Below, one piece after another: positions 15,926 to 24,498 of a DNA stretch of 64,000 nt. The notes under the pieces are model-generated. The model was not told the origin of the DNA. It saw only the letters and a program-made list of their open reading frames with translations, and did not search any database. Location: assembly GCF_000430005.1 (NCBI RefSeq), contig NZ_KE387017.1, positions 62,001-126,000 of the forward strand. Reading direction: 5' to 3'. Position 1 is the stretch's first letter. Each line of letters starts with the position of its first letter. Source of the stretch: Desulfovibrio cuneatus DSM 11391. GTDB lineage: Bacteria > Desulfobacterota > Desulfovibrionia > Desulfovibrionales > Desulfovibrionaceae. Both the position numbers and the translations under genes were made by a program.

Positions 15926-17971
15926 ATGGCACAATCGATTTTTGCCGTTTCAGCCCCTCAAGAAGCCATTCGCGCTGCGTGGCATACTTTTGTGAGTGGC
16001 GAACCCCTGCTTGGTGCCCCTGTTGCTCCTCATATTCTGACAGGATGGGAAAAAAGCCGAAAATATGGGGTAGACCCATTGCGGGCGCAAGTACCCCCTG
16101 TGCTAGGGCAAAAAGAGCTGGAAGAATTGTGCGAGGCAAACAAGGCATTGTTGCAAAGTGCGGAACCCATGCTGCGCATGCTGGAAGTTTCCATACGTGA
16201 AACAGGCTACATTGCAACCTTGGCGGTGGCTTCCGGCCATTTGCTGGCTGTGGTTGGCGACGATACCCTTATGGAGCAGGCCAGGGCGCAGTATAATATT
16301 CCTGGGGCAGAACGCAGCTTGAAAACTGTAGGTGCTTCCGCTCTTTCCCTGAGTATTTCAGAACGCCGCCCCGTGCAGGTAACTGGTTTTGAGCATTACA
16401 ACCGTTTTTTTCATGAATGGCGCTGCACCGCTGCCCCCATTTTTGATGCCGGGGAGAAGCCCATTGGTTCCCTGACCATTTCCAGCCACATTTCCCGGCC
16501 TGACATGCACACCCTTACCCTGGCCCAGTCCTGTGCAGACTGCATAAGCATTCGCCTGCGGGAACATGCTCTTATGGAGTCGCAACGGCACCTGAACGCC
16601 ATGTTGGAATCTGTGCATAATTCCCTGCCGGAAGCCGTGGTAGCCATTAACCCTGCGGGGGTGGTGACTCATGCCAACCAAAAGGCGGTGGCCCTGTTTT
16701 CGCAAATTGCCCAAAACGTGGTGGGGGCACACCTGGAAGGTTTGTTCAGCAGGCCGGAAATGCCGCGTATTTTACAACTTGTGGGCCGGGGCCAGCGGGA
16801 AACCCTGGAGCTTGAAGTGCTTTCCGCCAAAGGCCCTACAAACCGCATGTGTCGGTTTGAGCCCATTCGCCTGGATAATGGCACCACCTGCGGCATGACC
16901 CTTTCCATAAGCACCAAAAGCCAGGTTATTGATATTGCCAAGCATGTGGGGGGCAATTACGCCAAGTATTGCTTTGACGACATCAAAGGAGAAAGCCCGT
17001 TACTGAAAGGGCAAATAGAGCTTGCCCGCCGGGCAGCTGCCAGTGCCCACCGTGTGTTGTTGTATGGAGAAAGTGGCACCGGTAAAGAGCTGTTTGCTCA
17101 GTCTATTCACAACTGTAGCAAACACCACAATGGGCCATTTGTCGCTATTTCCTGCGCTGCTATTCCGCGCGACCTTATTGAGTCGGAACTATTTGGGTAT
17201 GTGGGCGGTGCTTTTACCGGGGCGCGGCGTAATGGCATGGTGGGGAAAATGGAACTGGCAACAGGGGGCACCCTGTTTCTGGATGAAGTAAACAGCCTGC
17301 CCCTGGAAATGCAGGCCAAGCTGTTGCGGGTGTTGCAGCAAATGGAAATTGTTCGCCTTGGCGACACAAAGCCAACCCCCATTGATGCGCGGGTTATTGC
17401 TGCCACCAACCAGGATTTGCGCGAAGCCGTGCACCAGGGCACCTTCCGGGAAGACCTGTATTTTCGCCTGAACGTGGTGGAAATTACCATTCCCCCCCTG
17501 CGGGAACGCAACGAAGATATTGGACTTTTGGCCCACCAGTTTTTTCGGCGGCAAAGCTTGGAAACCAGCGTACCCTTCCCCCATGTGGGGGCAGATGCCC
17601 TGGATGCCCTGTACCGCTATTCATGGCCGGGCAACGTGCGGGAACTGGACAACGTGTGTGAACGTGCCCTGCTTATGGCAGGGGGGGCTGCCATCACCTT
17701 GGCCCACTTGCCGCCGCACATTGTTGGGGCCGCCACAGCCATACCGTGCGCCAGTCCAACAAGCACTGGGGGAATAGGCGGTACAGCAGGGGGGGGGCGT
17801 AGGGCAACGGCTTTTGGTGGTGTCGCTACCGGGGTGGACGATGCCTACAGGCGAGTTGTGCAGGAAGCCATGGCTATGTGCAATAACAACATTAGCATGG
17901 CGGCGGAACACCTGGGCATTGCCCGCACCACACTTTACAGAAAATTGAAAAAGTACGGGCTGGAAGGGTAA
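15926..17971 (+). CDS. Sigma-54-dependent enhancer-binding transcriptional activator
   Basis: A 681-residue activator of the AcoR/PrdR type. Residues about 30-220 form a GAF-like sensor region, about 225-330 a PAS domain (AVVAINPAGVVTHANQKA). The AAA+ domain has Walker A GESGTGKE near residue 382, the sigma-54-contacting GAFTGA near 428 and Walker B GTLFLDEVN. The C-terminal HTH_8 is NNNISMAAEHLGIARTTLYRKL. A glycine-rich linker precedes the HTH. AGGAG lies 6 bases before the ATG. It is flanked by the hydroxyproline operon on one side and the aldehyde dehydrogenase on the other, each with a sigma-54-like promoter, so it most likely activates both in response to hydroxyproline or a product. 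Confidence 0.92.
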   Translation: MAQSIFAVSAPQEAIRAAWHTFVSGEPLLGAPVAPHILTGWEKSRKYGVDPLRAQVPPVLGQKELEELCEANKALLQSAEPMLRMLEVSIRETGYIATLAVASGHLLAVVGDDTLMEQARAQYNIPGAERSLKTVGASALSLSISERRPVQVTGFEHYNRFFHEWRCTAAPIFDAGEKPIGSLTISSHISRPDMHTLTLAQSCADCISIRLREHALMESQRHLNAMLESVHNSLPEAVVAINPAGVVTHANQKAVALFSQIAQNVVGAHLEGLFSRPEMPRILQLVGRGQRETLELEVLSAKGPTNRMCRFEPIRLDNGTTCGMTLSISTKSQVIDIAKHVGGNYAKYCFDDIKGESPLLKGQIELARRAAASAHRVLLYGESGTGKELFAQSIHNCSKHHNGPFVAISCAAIPRDLIESELFGYVGGAFTGARRNGMVGKMELATGGTLFLDEVNSLPLEMQAKLLRVLQQMEIVRLGDTKPTPIDARVIAATNQDLREAVHQGTFREDLYFRLNVVEITIPPLRERNEDIGLLAHQFFRRQSLETSVPFPHVGADALDALYRYSWPGNVRELDNVCERALLMAGGAAITLAHLPPHIVGAATAIPCASPTSTGGIGGTAGGGRRATAFGGVATGVDDAYRRVVQEAMAMCNNNISMAAEHLGIARTTLYRKLKKYGLEG

Positions 17972-17979
17972 GTGTTGCG

Positions 17980-18005
17980 AGAGCATTTCAACTTTGAAAT
18001 GCTCT
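17980..18005 (+). terminator. Hairpin after the sigma-54 activator gene
   Basis: AGAGCATTTCA and TGAAATGCTCT form a perfect 11-bp stem starting 8 bases past the stop codon. No T run follows, so termination is uncertain. Confidence 0.45.
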
Positions 18006-18201
18006 GTGGACGCGCAGCGGACACTCGCGAAGCGTGTCGTTTTATTCTCTTATCACCTTGGGTTATGTTGAGTTGCCCATGTGTATTACGGAAAATGAAT
18101 ACAACTGTTCAAAGGTAAAATGCTCTAGCGGGATAAATGACCTTGCTTCAAAGCTCTGTGCTGTTAAAAGGCATATAGGGTGTATGTCGTATTTTGCTAC
18201 A

Positions 18202-18226
18202 GCCGCTACGCAATATGTGTAGCGGC
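18202..18226. promoter_or_regulatory. Dyad upstream of the aldehyde dehydrogenase promoter (possible activator site)
   Basis: GCCGCTAC and GTAGCGGC are perfect complements separated by 9 bases. The dyad centre lies about 80 bases upstream of the sigma-54-like -24 element, a usual distance for an enhancer-binding protein. Binding by the neighbouring activator is inferred only. Confidence 0.4.
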
Positions 18227-18285
18227 TTGCTACATTCAGCAGGTGCAACAAATAAAAGACTCAATGAATTAAGCCTGTTTCAGCT

Positions 18286-18300
18286 TCGCACGGGAATTGC
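18286..18300 (+). promoter_or_regulatory. Sigma-54-like promoter of the aldehyde dehydrogenase gene
   Basis: TCGCACGGGAATTGC matches TGGCACG-N4-TTGC with one mismatch in the -24 GG, 73 bases before the ATG. The mismatch lowers certainty, but an activator gene ends only about 315 bases upstream. Confidence 0.45.
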
Positions 18301-18373
18301 AAGAGGTTTTCCATACCCACGGAAGATTTTTGCCTGCCGTGCAACATACTGCATATTGATACAGGAGGAATTT

Positions 18374-19876
18374 ATGTCTGACTTTTTGACAACAGCCCAA
18401 TACGAGGCCATGGCCCGTTCCCTTTCATTTCCCACACAGGCTTTTATTGGTGGCAAGTTTGTGCCTGCTGCTTCTGGCAAAACAATGGACACCATTAACC
18501 CCGCCACAGGGGAAAAAATAGCTGAAGTGGCTTCTTGCGGGGTTGAAGATGTAAACCGCGCTGTTGCCGCAGCCCGTAAAAGTTTTGAACGTGGGGTGTG
18601 GGCAAAAATGCACCCCACGGAACGCAAAAAGATTTGCCTGCGCTTTGCAGAACTGCTGGAAAAGAACGCAGTGGAACTGGCTGTGCTGGAATCTGTTGAT
18701 AGCGGCAAGCCCATTCGCGAATGCCTAATGACTGACCTGCCGGAAACCATTGAGTGCCTTATTTGGCATGCGGAAATTGCAGACAAGCAGTATGGTGGCA
18801 TTTCCCCTTCCGGCAGTGGGGCGCTTGGCCTTATTGTGAAAGAACCCATTGGGGTTGTGGCCTGCGTGCTGCCCTGGAACTTCCCGCTGATGATGGTAGG
18901 GTGGAAGCTTGGCCCTGCCCTTGCCGAAGGGAATAGTATTATCTTGAAGCCCGCCAGCGTAACCCCCCTTACTACCCTGAAACTGGCTGAATTTGCAGCC
19001 GCAGCGGGCATTCCTGAAGGTGTACTGAACATTGTACCTGGCCCCGGTGCCCTGGTGGGTGAAGCCCTTGGCCTGCACCCGGACGTAGACGTTATTTCCT
19101 TTACCGGCTCTACCGAGGTGGGCAGGCTGTTCCTGCGCTATTCCAGCGAAAGTAACCTGAAACGTATTGTACTGGAACTTGGTGGCAAAAGCCCGTTTGT
19201 GGTGCTGGACGATGTAAAAGACTACACCGTGGCAGCCCAGCACGCCGTGCAGGCGGCCTTTTGGAACATGGGGGAAAACTGCACAGGCAACTCCCGCATT
19301 ATTCTGCCCAACAACCGCAAGGCAGAGTTCCTGGAAGCCATGAAAAAACATCTGCAAGGCTGGAAAATTGGTAACCCCCTGGACCCTGCAAATGCCCTGG
19401 GCAGCATGGTTAGCAAAAGCCATTTTACTACGGTTATGGGCTACATTGAAAAAGGCAAAGCAGAAGGTGCCACCGCTGTGGTGGGCGGCGCGCCACTAGG
19501 CATTGGCAGTGGGTTGTTCATTCCCCCCACCATTTTTGATGGTGTGCTGCCCACGCACACCATTGCCAACGAAGAAATATTTGGCCCGGTCACAACCTTG
19601 CTGGGGGTGAACTCCAATGAGGAAGCCCTGCGCATTGCCAACAATACCGTGTACGGCTTGCAAGCTACCCTGTTCACTGATGACATTACCAACGGCCACC
19701 TGTTTGCCCGTGAAATGAAGGCTGGCACCGTTTCCGTAAACAACTTCAGCGAAGGTGACAACACCACACCCTTTGGTGGCTACAAGCTTTCTGGCTTTGG
19801 CGGGAAAGATAAAGGGCGTGAATCCCACGACCAGTATCTGGAAACCAAAACTATTTTCATTAATTTGAATAAGTAA
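18374..19876 (+). CDS. Aldehyde dehydrogenase, probable 2-oxoglutarate semialdehyde dehydrogenase
   Basis: A 500-residue NAD(P)-dependent aldehyde dehydrogenase. It has the Rossmann block VLPWNFPLMM, the FTGSTEVGR cofactor motif, the general base in VLELGGKSPF, the nucleophile in the NMGENCTGNSR segment (cysteine displaced by local drift relative to GQxC) and EEIFGPV. AGGAGG sits 5 bases before the ATG, so the longer upstream frame is not used. Overall it resembles the PuuC class of aminoaldehyde dehydrogenases. By context it oxidises 2-oxoglutarate semialdehyde from hydroxyproline to 2-oxoglutarate. Separate placement downstream of the activator, under its own promoter, suggests co-regulation with the operon. 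Confidence 0.87.
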   Translation: MSDFLTTAQYEAMARSLSFPTQAFIGGKFVPAASGKTMDTINPATGEKIAEVASCGVEDVNRAVAAARKSFERGVWAKMHPTERKKICLRFAELLEKNAVELAVLESVDSGKPIRECLMTDLPETIECLIWHAEIADKQYGGISPSGSGALGLIVKEPIGVVACVLPWNFPLMMVGWKLGPALAEGNSIILKPASVTPLTTLKLAEFAAAAGIPEGVLNIVPGPGALVGEALGLHPDVDVISFTGSTEVGRLFLRYSSESNLKRIVLELGGKSPFVVLDDVKDYTVAAQHAVQAAFWNMGENCTGNSRIILPNNRKAEFLEAMKKHLQGWKIGNPLDPANALGSMVSKSHFTTVMGYIEKGKAEGATAVVGGAPLGIGSGLFIPPTIFDGVLPTHTIANEEIFGPVTTLLGVNSNEEALRIANNTVYGLQATLFTDDITNGHLFAREMKAGTVSVNNFSEGDNTTPFGGYKLSGFGGKDKGRESHDQYLETKTIFINLNK

Positions 19877-19973
19877 CAAGAGTTCTGCAACGTTGTTTGC
19901 GTATCCTCTTTGTTAGTTCCAAATCAAATTCGGTTGCTTTGTAAACAGGTACCGAATCATGTTGAGAAAACAA

Positions 19974-20008
19974 CACTGCCCAGCAATTTTTGGTTGTGCT
20001 GGGCAGTG
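19974..20008 (+). terminator. Terminator after the aldehyde dehydrogenase gene
   Basis: CACTGCCCAGCA and TGCTGGGCAGTG form a perfect 12-bp stem about 100 bases past the stop codon, followed by CTTCACATTTCTTTC. Confidence 0.55.
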
Positions 20009-20149
20009 CTTCACATTTCTTTCTGTGTATTATCTTGAAAGATTTACTTTCCCCCCTACACCAGCCAAAAAATTTGGGCATCCGTTTCTTCTGCCGCATC
20101 GTCTCCAGGGTAGTTCCCCAGAAGCACCCCATGGCCCCTTCCCCGTTTT

Positions 20150-20560
20150 GCCGCTGGAGCAGGTGGGCAATCCAGGTTTGGGTGGCCTCACTGGCAAAGG
20201 GGGTGCCGTCGTAAAATTTCAGGTGCACCACGTCGGGGAACTGGCTCACAAGGGCCACAAGGCCAATGCACTCCACACTGTGGGCTGTTTTGGCCCCAAT
20301 GCCATCCAGGCAGCGGGCCACCATAAAGTGCCCGTCCAGCCAGAAGGGAGCCTTGCCAGCGGAGCGCTCAAGCTGCGGCAGCACAGCGGCATACTGGCGG
20401 TTTTCCACAACTTGCTCATAGGCCAGGGTGCGTTCACGCGGAATGGCCCGCACCTGGGTGTTGCCTGTGGCGGTTGTTTGGGGCAACTGGTTCACCGTGC
20501 CCCACGCCGCTGCCCGGTGCAGGAAAAGGAGAGTAGAAATGTGGCTCGTTTCCATTTGTC
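20150..20560 (-). pseudogene. Remnant of a type VI secretion TssA/VasJ gene
   Basis: A minus-strand frame encodes about 130 residues that match the central to C-terminal core of TssA (VasJ/ImpA type): FLHRAAAWGTVNQLP, then FWLDGHFMVARCLDGIGA, VALVSQFPDVVHLKFYDGTP and FASEATQTWIA. TssA proteins are roughly 350-500 residues. Here the N-terminal ImpA_N domain is absent, and after TQTWIA the frame runs into unrelated low-complexity residues. No start codon with a ribosome site fits. No other T6SS gene is in the window. It reads as a decayed relic of a lost secretion cluster. Confidence 0.6.
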
Positions 20561-20660
20561 GCAAGAAAGGCGTATGCACATCACCTGCCAATCTGAGAAG
20601 GATTTTGTAGTAATAGCATACGTTGCTTGATGGAGTTGGCGCATGGGGAGGTCGTCCCAA

Positions 20661-21088
20661 AGGATAAATGGGCTTTTAAGGGTGTTTTTCCTTGTAGCGT
20701 TCTGCATTGCTTATGATTGTCAACGTAATATAGCTAGTTTTGACTATAGGTGCGCATACAATTCCCCCAAGTGTTATTTCAATTGTGGTATTAAAGGGGA
20801 ATAATTTTATGACTGGTAAAATATTCTATACAACCGTGTTGAAATATTGTAACATAACACATGGGTGTTATTCAGGATTATTTCCAATGCCCGCTTGCCT
20901 CTTGTTACTTTTTTCCCTTTCTTTTCATATGTCCATAAGGCTACTCTCTCTAAGCTATTCCTTACTATAAGATAATAGCTGTGCAGTAAGTGTATTGCCC
21001 TTGTGGAGTGCATATATCCCATTTCTTTCAATACGCTTTGCGGCTTTCTGCGATTTCTGCCTACAAACCTTTGCCCAAGGAGCTTTAC
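20661..21088 (+). other. AT-rich leader/promoter region of the frd operon
   Basis: About 430 bases without a recognisable gene. Composition is clearly more AT-rich than the flanking genes, with many A/T runs between 20800 and 20980. It presumably holds the promoter of the frdCAB-fumAB operon. I could not assign a definite -10/-35 or FNR/CRP box. Confidence 0.5.
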
Positions 21089-21790
21089 ATGAGTGACTCT
21101 TTGTCTTTCAATGCCAGAGCTAATCAGGGAAGTCCGGGACTGGCCGGTTCCCAGGGAAGCTATGTGGCTTCGCCTGGTAAGCTGGCGGGACGTCTGGACG
21201 TTTTGCAGGCCCTTTCCGGGGTGCTGCTAATTCTTTTTCTGTGGGCACACCTGTTGCTTGTTTCCAGTGTTATTGTCAGCCCTGCCTTAATGAACGGCAT
21301 TGGCTGGTTTTTTGAGGTTACTTTTATGGCTCAGATAGGTGGGCCTGTTATTCTGTTGCTGATGGTTTTTCACTTTATTATTGCAGCCCGCAAAATGCCT
21401 TTCCGCACGGGAGAGCTGTGCACCTTCTGGAAGCATGCCAAGCGGCTGCATCACAAAGACACCTGGCTGTGGTTGGTGCAGGTTGTGACTGCCATTGTCA
21501 TTCTGGTTATGGCCAGCATTCATGTACATGCCGTGCTCAGCACGTTGCCCATTACCGCGGCAAAAAGCGCGGAACGGGTGCAAAACGGCTGGCTTCTCTT
21601 TTACCTGGTGCTGTTACCCATGGCTGAATTGCATGTGAGCATTGGCTTTTATCGCCTTGGCGTGAAATATGGGTACATAAGCAGTGGGGCCCGCAGCAAA
21701 TTTCAGCGTGTGGAATACTACATGGCAGGAACCTTCATTGTTATTGGCCTGCTCACGTTGTTGCGTTTCTCTTACCTTACCATCAGCTAG
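21089..21790 (+). CDS. frdC: Fumarate reductase cytochrome b subunit FrdC
   Basis: A 233-residue membrane anchor with five predicted helices and histidines in WAHLLL, MVFHFII, KRLHHKD and SIHVHAVL positions, matching the di-haem type B cytochrome of Wolinella-like menaquinol:fumarate reductase. It accepts electrons from menaquinol and passes them to FrdB. Start at 21089 has AAGGAG 6 bases upstream; the frame open further upstream lacks a site. It is the first gene of frdCAB, 35 bases before frdA. The reaction could run as succinate dehydrogenase, but linkage to fumarase, malic enzyme and a dicarboxylate carrier favours fumarate respiration. Confidence 0.9.
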   Translation: MSDSLSFNARANQGSPGLAGSQGSYVASPGKLAGRLDVLQALSGVLLILFLWAHLLLVSSVIVSPALMNGIGWFFEVTFMAQIGGPVILLLMVFHFIIAARKMPFRTGELCTFWKHAKRLHHKDTWLWLVQVVTAIVILVMASIHVHAVLSTLPITAAKSAERVQNGWLLFYLVLLPMAELHVSIGFYRLGVKYGYISSGARSKFQRVEYYMAGTFIVIGLLTLLRFSYLTIS

Positions 21791-21825
21791 GGTAGCCTGA
21801 TCCGAATTCCCACAGGAGCGAATAC

Positions 21826-23700
21826 ATGAAGATAATTTATACGGATGTCCTTTGTATCGGTGCCGGGTTAGCCGGGGAGCGGGTTGCCGTGGAAGCTGCC
21901 CAGGCTGGTTTTAACACAATTTGCCTTTCTCTGGTTCCGCCGCGCCGTTCACATTCTTCGGCTGCCATGGGGGGCATGCAGGCCGCCCTGGGTAACTCCA
22001 TTATGGGCGAAGGCGACTGCCCGGACGTGCACTTTGCTGACACCATAAAAGGTTCGGATTGGGGCGCAGACCAGGAAGTGGCCCGCATCTTTGCCGATAC
22101 TGCCCCCATTGTTATGCGCGAAATGGCTAACTGGGGCGTGCCCTGGAGCCGCGTTGTGGCTGGCAAGCATACCTACTTCAAGGGTGGTAAACCCTTTGAG
22201 GCAGAAGAAAAAGCCGCAAACCATGGCCTTATCCATTCCCGTGCCTTTGGTGGCACTGCCAAATGGCGCACCTGCTATACCTCAGACGGCACAGGCCACG
22301 CCGTGCTGTATACCCTGGACAACAAGCTGCTCCAGTTGGGGGTGGAAATTCACGACCGCACCCAGGCCGAAGCCCTGATTCACGACGGGGAAAAATGCAT
22401 GGGCTGCATTGCCCGTTGCTTGCGCACAGGTGAGCTTATTGCCTATTTTGCCCAGGCCACCCTTATTGCCACAGGCGGCTACGGCCGTATTTACCGGGCC
22501 ACCACCAACGCCGTTATTTGCGATGGCGGCGGGCAAATTGCCGCCCTGGAAACAGGCGTTGTGCCCCTTGGTAATATGGAAGCTGTGCAGTTTCACCCCA
22601 CAGGCACCGTGCCCACCGACATTCTGGTAACCGAAGGGTGCCGGGGCGATGGTGGCACCTTGCTGGACGTGAATGAATACCGCTTCATGCCGGATTACGA
22701 GCCGGAAAAAGCAGAACTGGCCTCCCGCGACGTGGTTTCCCGCCGCATGACAGAGCACATGCGCAAGGGGCTTGGGGTAAAATCGCCTTACGGTGACCAT
22801 TTATGGCTGGATATTCGCCACCTTGGCGAGCAGCACATTACCACCAACCTGCGCGAAGTGTATGACATTTGTACCAGCTTTTTGGGGGTGAACCCCATTC
22901 ACCAGCTTATTCCTGTGCGGCCTACCCAGCACTATTCCATGGGCGGGGTGCGAACCAACCGCGACGGCGCAGCTTATGGCCTTTCCGGCTTGTTCAGCGC
23001 TGGCGAAGCGGCCTGCTGGGATATGCACGGCTTTAACCGCCTTGGCGGCAACTCCCTGGCGGAAACCGTGGTGGCAGGGCGGTATGTGGGTAAGCGCATT
23101 GTGGAATTTTTGCGCGGTCACACTGCGGAGTTCAATACAGGAGCCATGCGCGAAGCTGCTTCCCTGGTGCAAGGGCGCATTGACGCCATTACGGCACGCG
23201 GTAAAAGCGGCGAAAATTGCTACATACTGCGCAATGAAATGCAAAATATCATGATGGAATACGTGGGCATTTTCCGCAACGGGCCAGACCTGCAAACCGC
23301 TGTGGACAAGCTGCAAGTGCTGCTGGAGCGCGCGGGCAAAATCGGCCTGCACGGTTCTGCCAGTGCTGGTGGCGGGTTTAAGCCGGAACTTTCCATGGCG
23401 CTCCGCATTCCGGGCATGGTCAAACTGGCTATTTGCACGGCCTATGGTGCGCTTATGCGCACTGAAAGCCGCGGGGCACACACCCGTGAAGACTTCCCGG
23501 AACGCAACGACCGTGACTGGCTGAACCGCACCCTGGCGTACTGGAAAGAAGGGGCAACCCTGCCGGAACTGAAGTATGAGGCTGCCTCGCCCTGGTTTGA
23601 AATTCCTCCGGGCGACCGTGGCTACGGCGGCGGTAAAATTATTCCCGTTGAAGTGCCGGAAGGCATGGTGCGTGAGAAAAAGCCGACAAATCTCGAGTAA
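21826..23700 (+). CDS. frdA: Fumarate reductase flavoprotein subunit FrdA
   Basis: A 624-residue catalytic subunit that reduces fumarate to succinate at covalently bound FAD. Visible features are the N-terminal FAD fold (CIGAGLAGERVAVEAA), the flavin-attachment histidine in RRSHSSAAMGGMQAALG, QFHPTG near the active site, RPTQHYSMGGV and FSAGEAACWDMHGFNRLGGNS. Length suits Wolinella-type FrdA better than the 580-600 residues of enteric enzymes. GGAG lies 8 bases before the ATG. The downstream gene frdB begins after 12 bases. Confidence 0.93.
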   Translation: MKIIYTDVLCIGAGLAGERVAVEAAQAGFNTICLSLVPPRRSHSSAAMGGMQAALGNSIMGEGDCPDVHFADTIKGSDWGADQEVARIFADTAPIVMREMANWGVPWSRVVAGKHTYFKGGKPFEAEEKAANHGLIHSRAFGGTAKWRTCYTSDGTGHAVLYTLDNKLLQLGVEIHDRTQAEALIHDGEKCMGCIARCLRTGELIAYFAQATLIATGGYGRIYRATTNAVICDGGGQIAALETGVVPLGNMEAVQFHPTGTVPTDILVTEGCRGDGGTLLDVNEYRFMPDYEPEKAELASRDVVSRRMTEHMRKGLGVKSPYGDHLWLDIRHLGEQHITTNLREVYDICTSFLGVNPIHQLIPVRPTQHYSMGGVRTNRDGAAYGLSGLFSAGEAACWDMHGFNRLGGNSLAETVVAGRYVGKRIVEFLRGHTAEFNTGAMREAASLVQGRIDAITARGKSGENCYILRNEMQNIMMEYVGIFRNGPDLQTAVDKLQVLLERAGKIGLHGSASAGGGFKPELSMALRIPGMVKLAICTAYGALMRTESRGAHTREDFPERNDRDWLNRTLAYWKEGATLPELKYEAASPWFEIPPGDRGYGGGKIIPVEVPEGMVREKKPTNLE

Positions 23701-23712
23701 AGGGAGCCCTCA

Positions 23713-24498
23713 ATGAATCGTAAACTCCAATTTGAAATTTTCCGCTATAACCCAACTGACCCCAATTCCGTGCCGCACATGCAGTCATTCCATGTGAATG
23801 AGTATGACAGCATGACCCTGTTCATTGCCCTGAACCTGATTCGTGAAGAACAGGACCCCAGCCTGCAATTTGACTTCTGCTGCCGGGCGGGCATTTGCGG
23901 TTCGTGCGGTATGGTTATTAACGGGCGCCCCGGCCTTGCCTGCAACACCCAAACGTGCGATTTGCCCGAACGTATCATTCTGCACCCGCTGCCTGTATTC
24001 AAACTGGTGGGCGACCTTTCCGTGGATACGGGCGTGTGGTTCCGCAACGTGGGCACAAAAATAGAATCCTGGATTCATAGCAGTAAGCCCTTCGACCCTC
24101 AGGCCGAAGAAGAGCGTATGGAAAATGCCCTGGCCACTGAAATATTCGAACTGGACCGCTGCATTGAATGTGGCTGTTGCGTTTCCGCCTGTGGTACAGC
24201 CCGCATGCGTGAAGATTTTATTGGTGCAACGTCCATTAACCGCATGGCCCGTTTTCACATTGACCCGCGTGACGAACGCACCCCGCAGGACTTTTACGAC
24301 CTGATAGGCGACGACAACGGCGTGTTTGGGTGTATGGGCCTGCTGGCGTGTGAAGATGTGTGCCCCAAAAAACTGCCATTGCAAGACCAGCTTGGCATTA
24401 TGCGCCGCATGCTGGCACTCAATTCGGTTAAAGGCATTGTGCCTGCCTCCATCCTGAAAAAAATGAACAAGGGGTGTGGTTGCCATGCGAAAAGTTAG
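23713..24498 (+). CDS. frdB: Fumarate reductase iron-sulfur subunit FrdB
   Basis: A 261-residue electron-transfer subunit with three cluster motifs: CCRAGICGSCGMVINGRPGLAC for [2Fe-2S], CIECGCCVSAC for [4Fe-4S], and the CMGLLACEDVCPKKLP region for the second and third clusters. It connects the haem b subunit to FrdA. It ends in GCGCHAKS, a cysteine-rich tail. Its last bases overlap the start of the fumarase alpha gene, so the fumarase genes belong to the same transcript. Confidence 0.93.
   Translation: MNRKLQFEIFRYNPTDPNSVPHMQSFHVNEYDSMTLFIALNLIREEQDPSLQFDFCCRAGICGSCGMVINGRPGLACNTQTCDLPERIILHPLPVFKLVGDLSVDTGVWFRNVGTKIESWIHSSKPFDPQAEEERMENALATEIFELDRCIECGCCVSACGTARMREDFIGATSINRMARFHIDPRDERTPQDFYDLIGDDNGVFGCMGLLACEDVCPKKLPLQDQLGIMRRMLALNSVKGIVPASILKKMNKGCGCHAKS

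Noticed and set aside
19860-20660. Intact 266-residue gene of unknown function
   Set aside because: Only the middle part resembles a known protein (TssA); both ends are unrelated sequence and there is no start site, so it was called a remnant.
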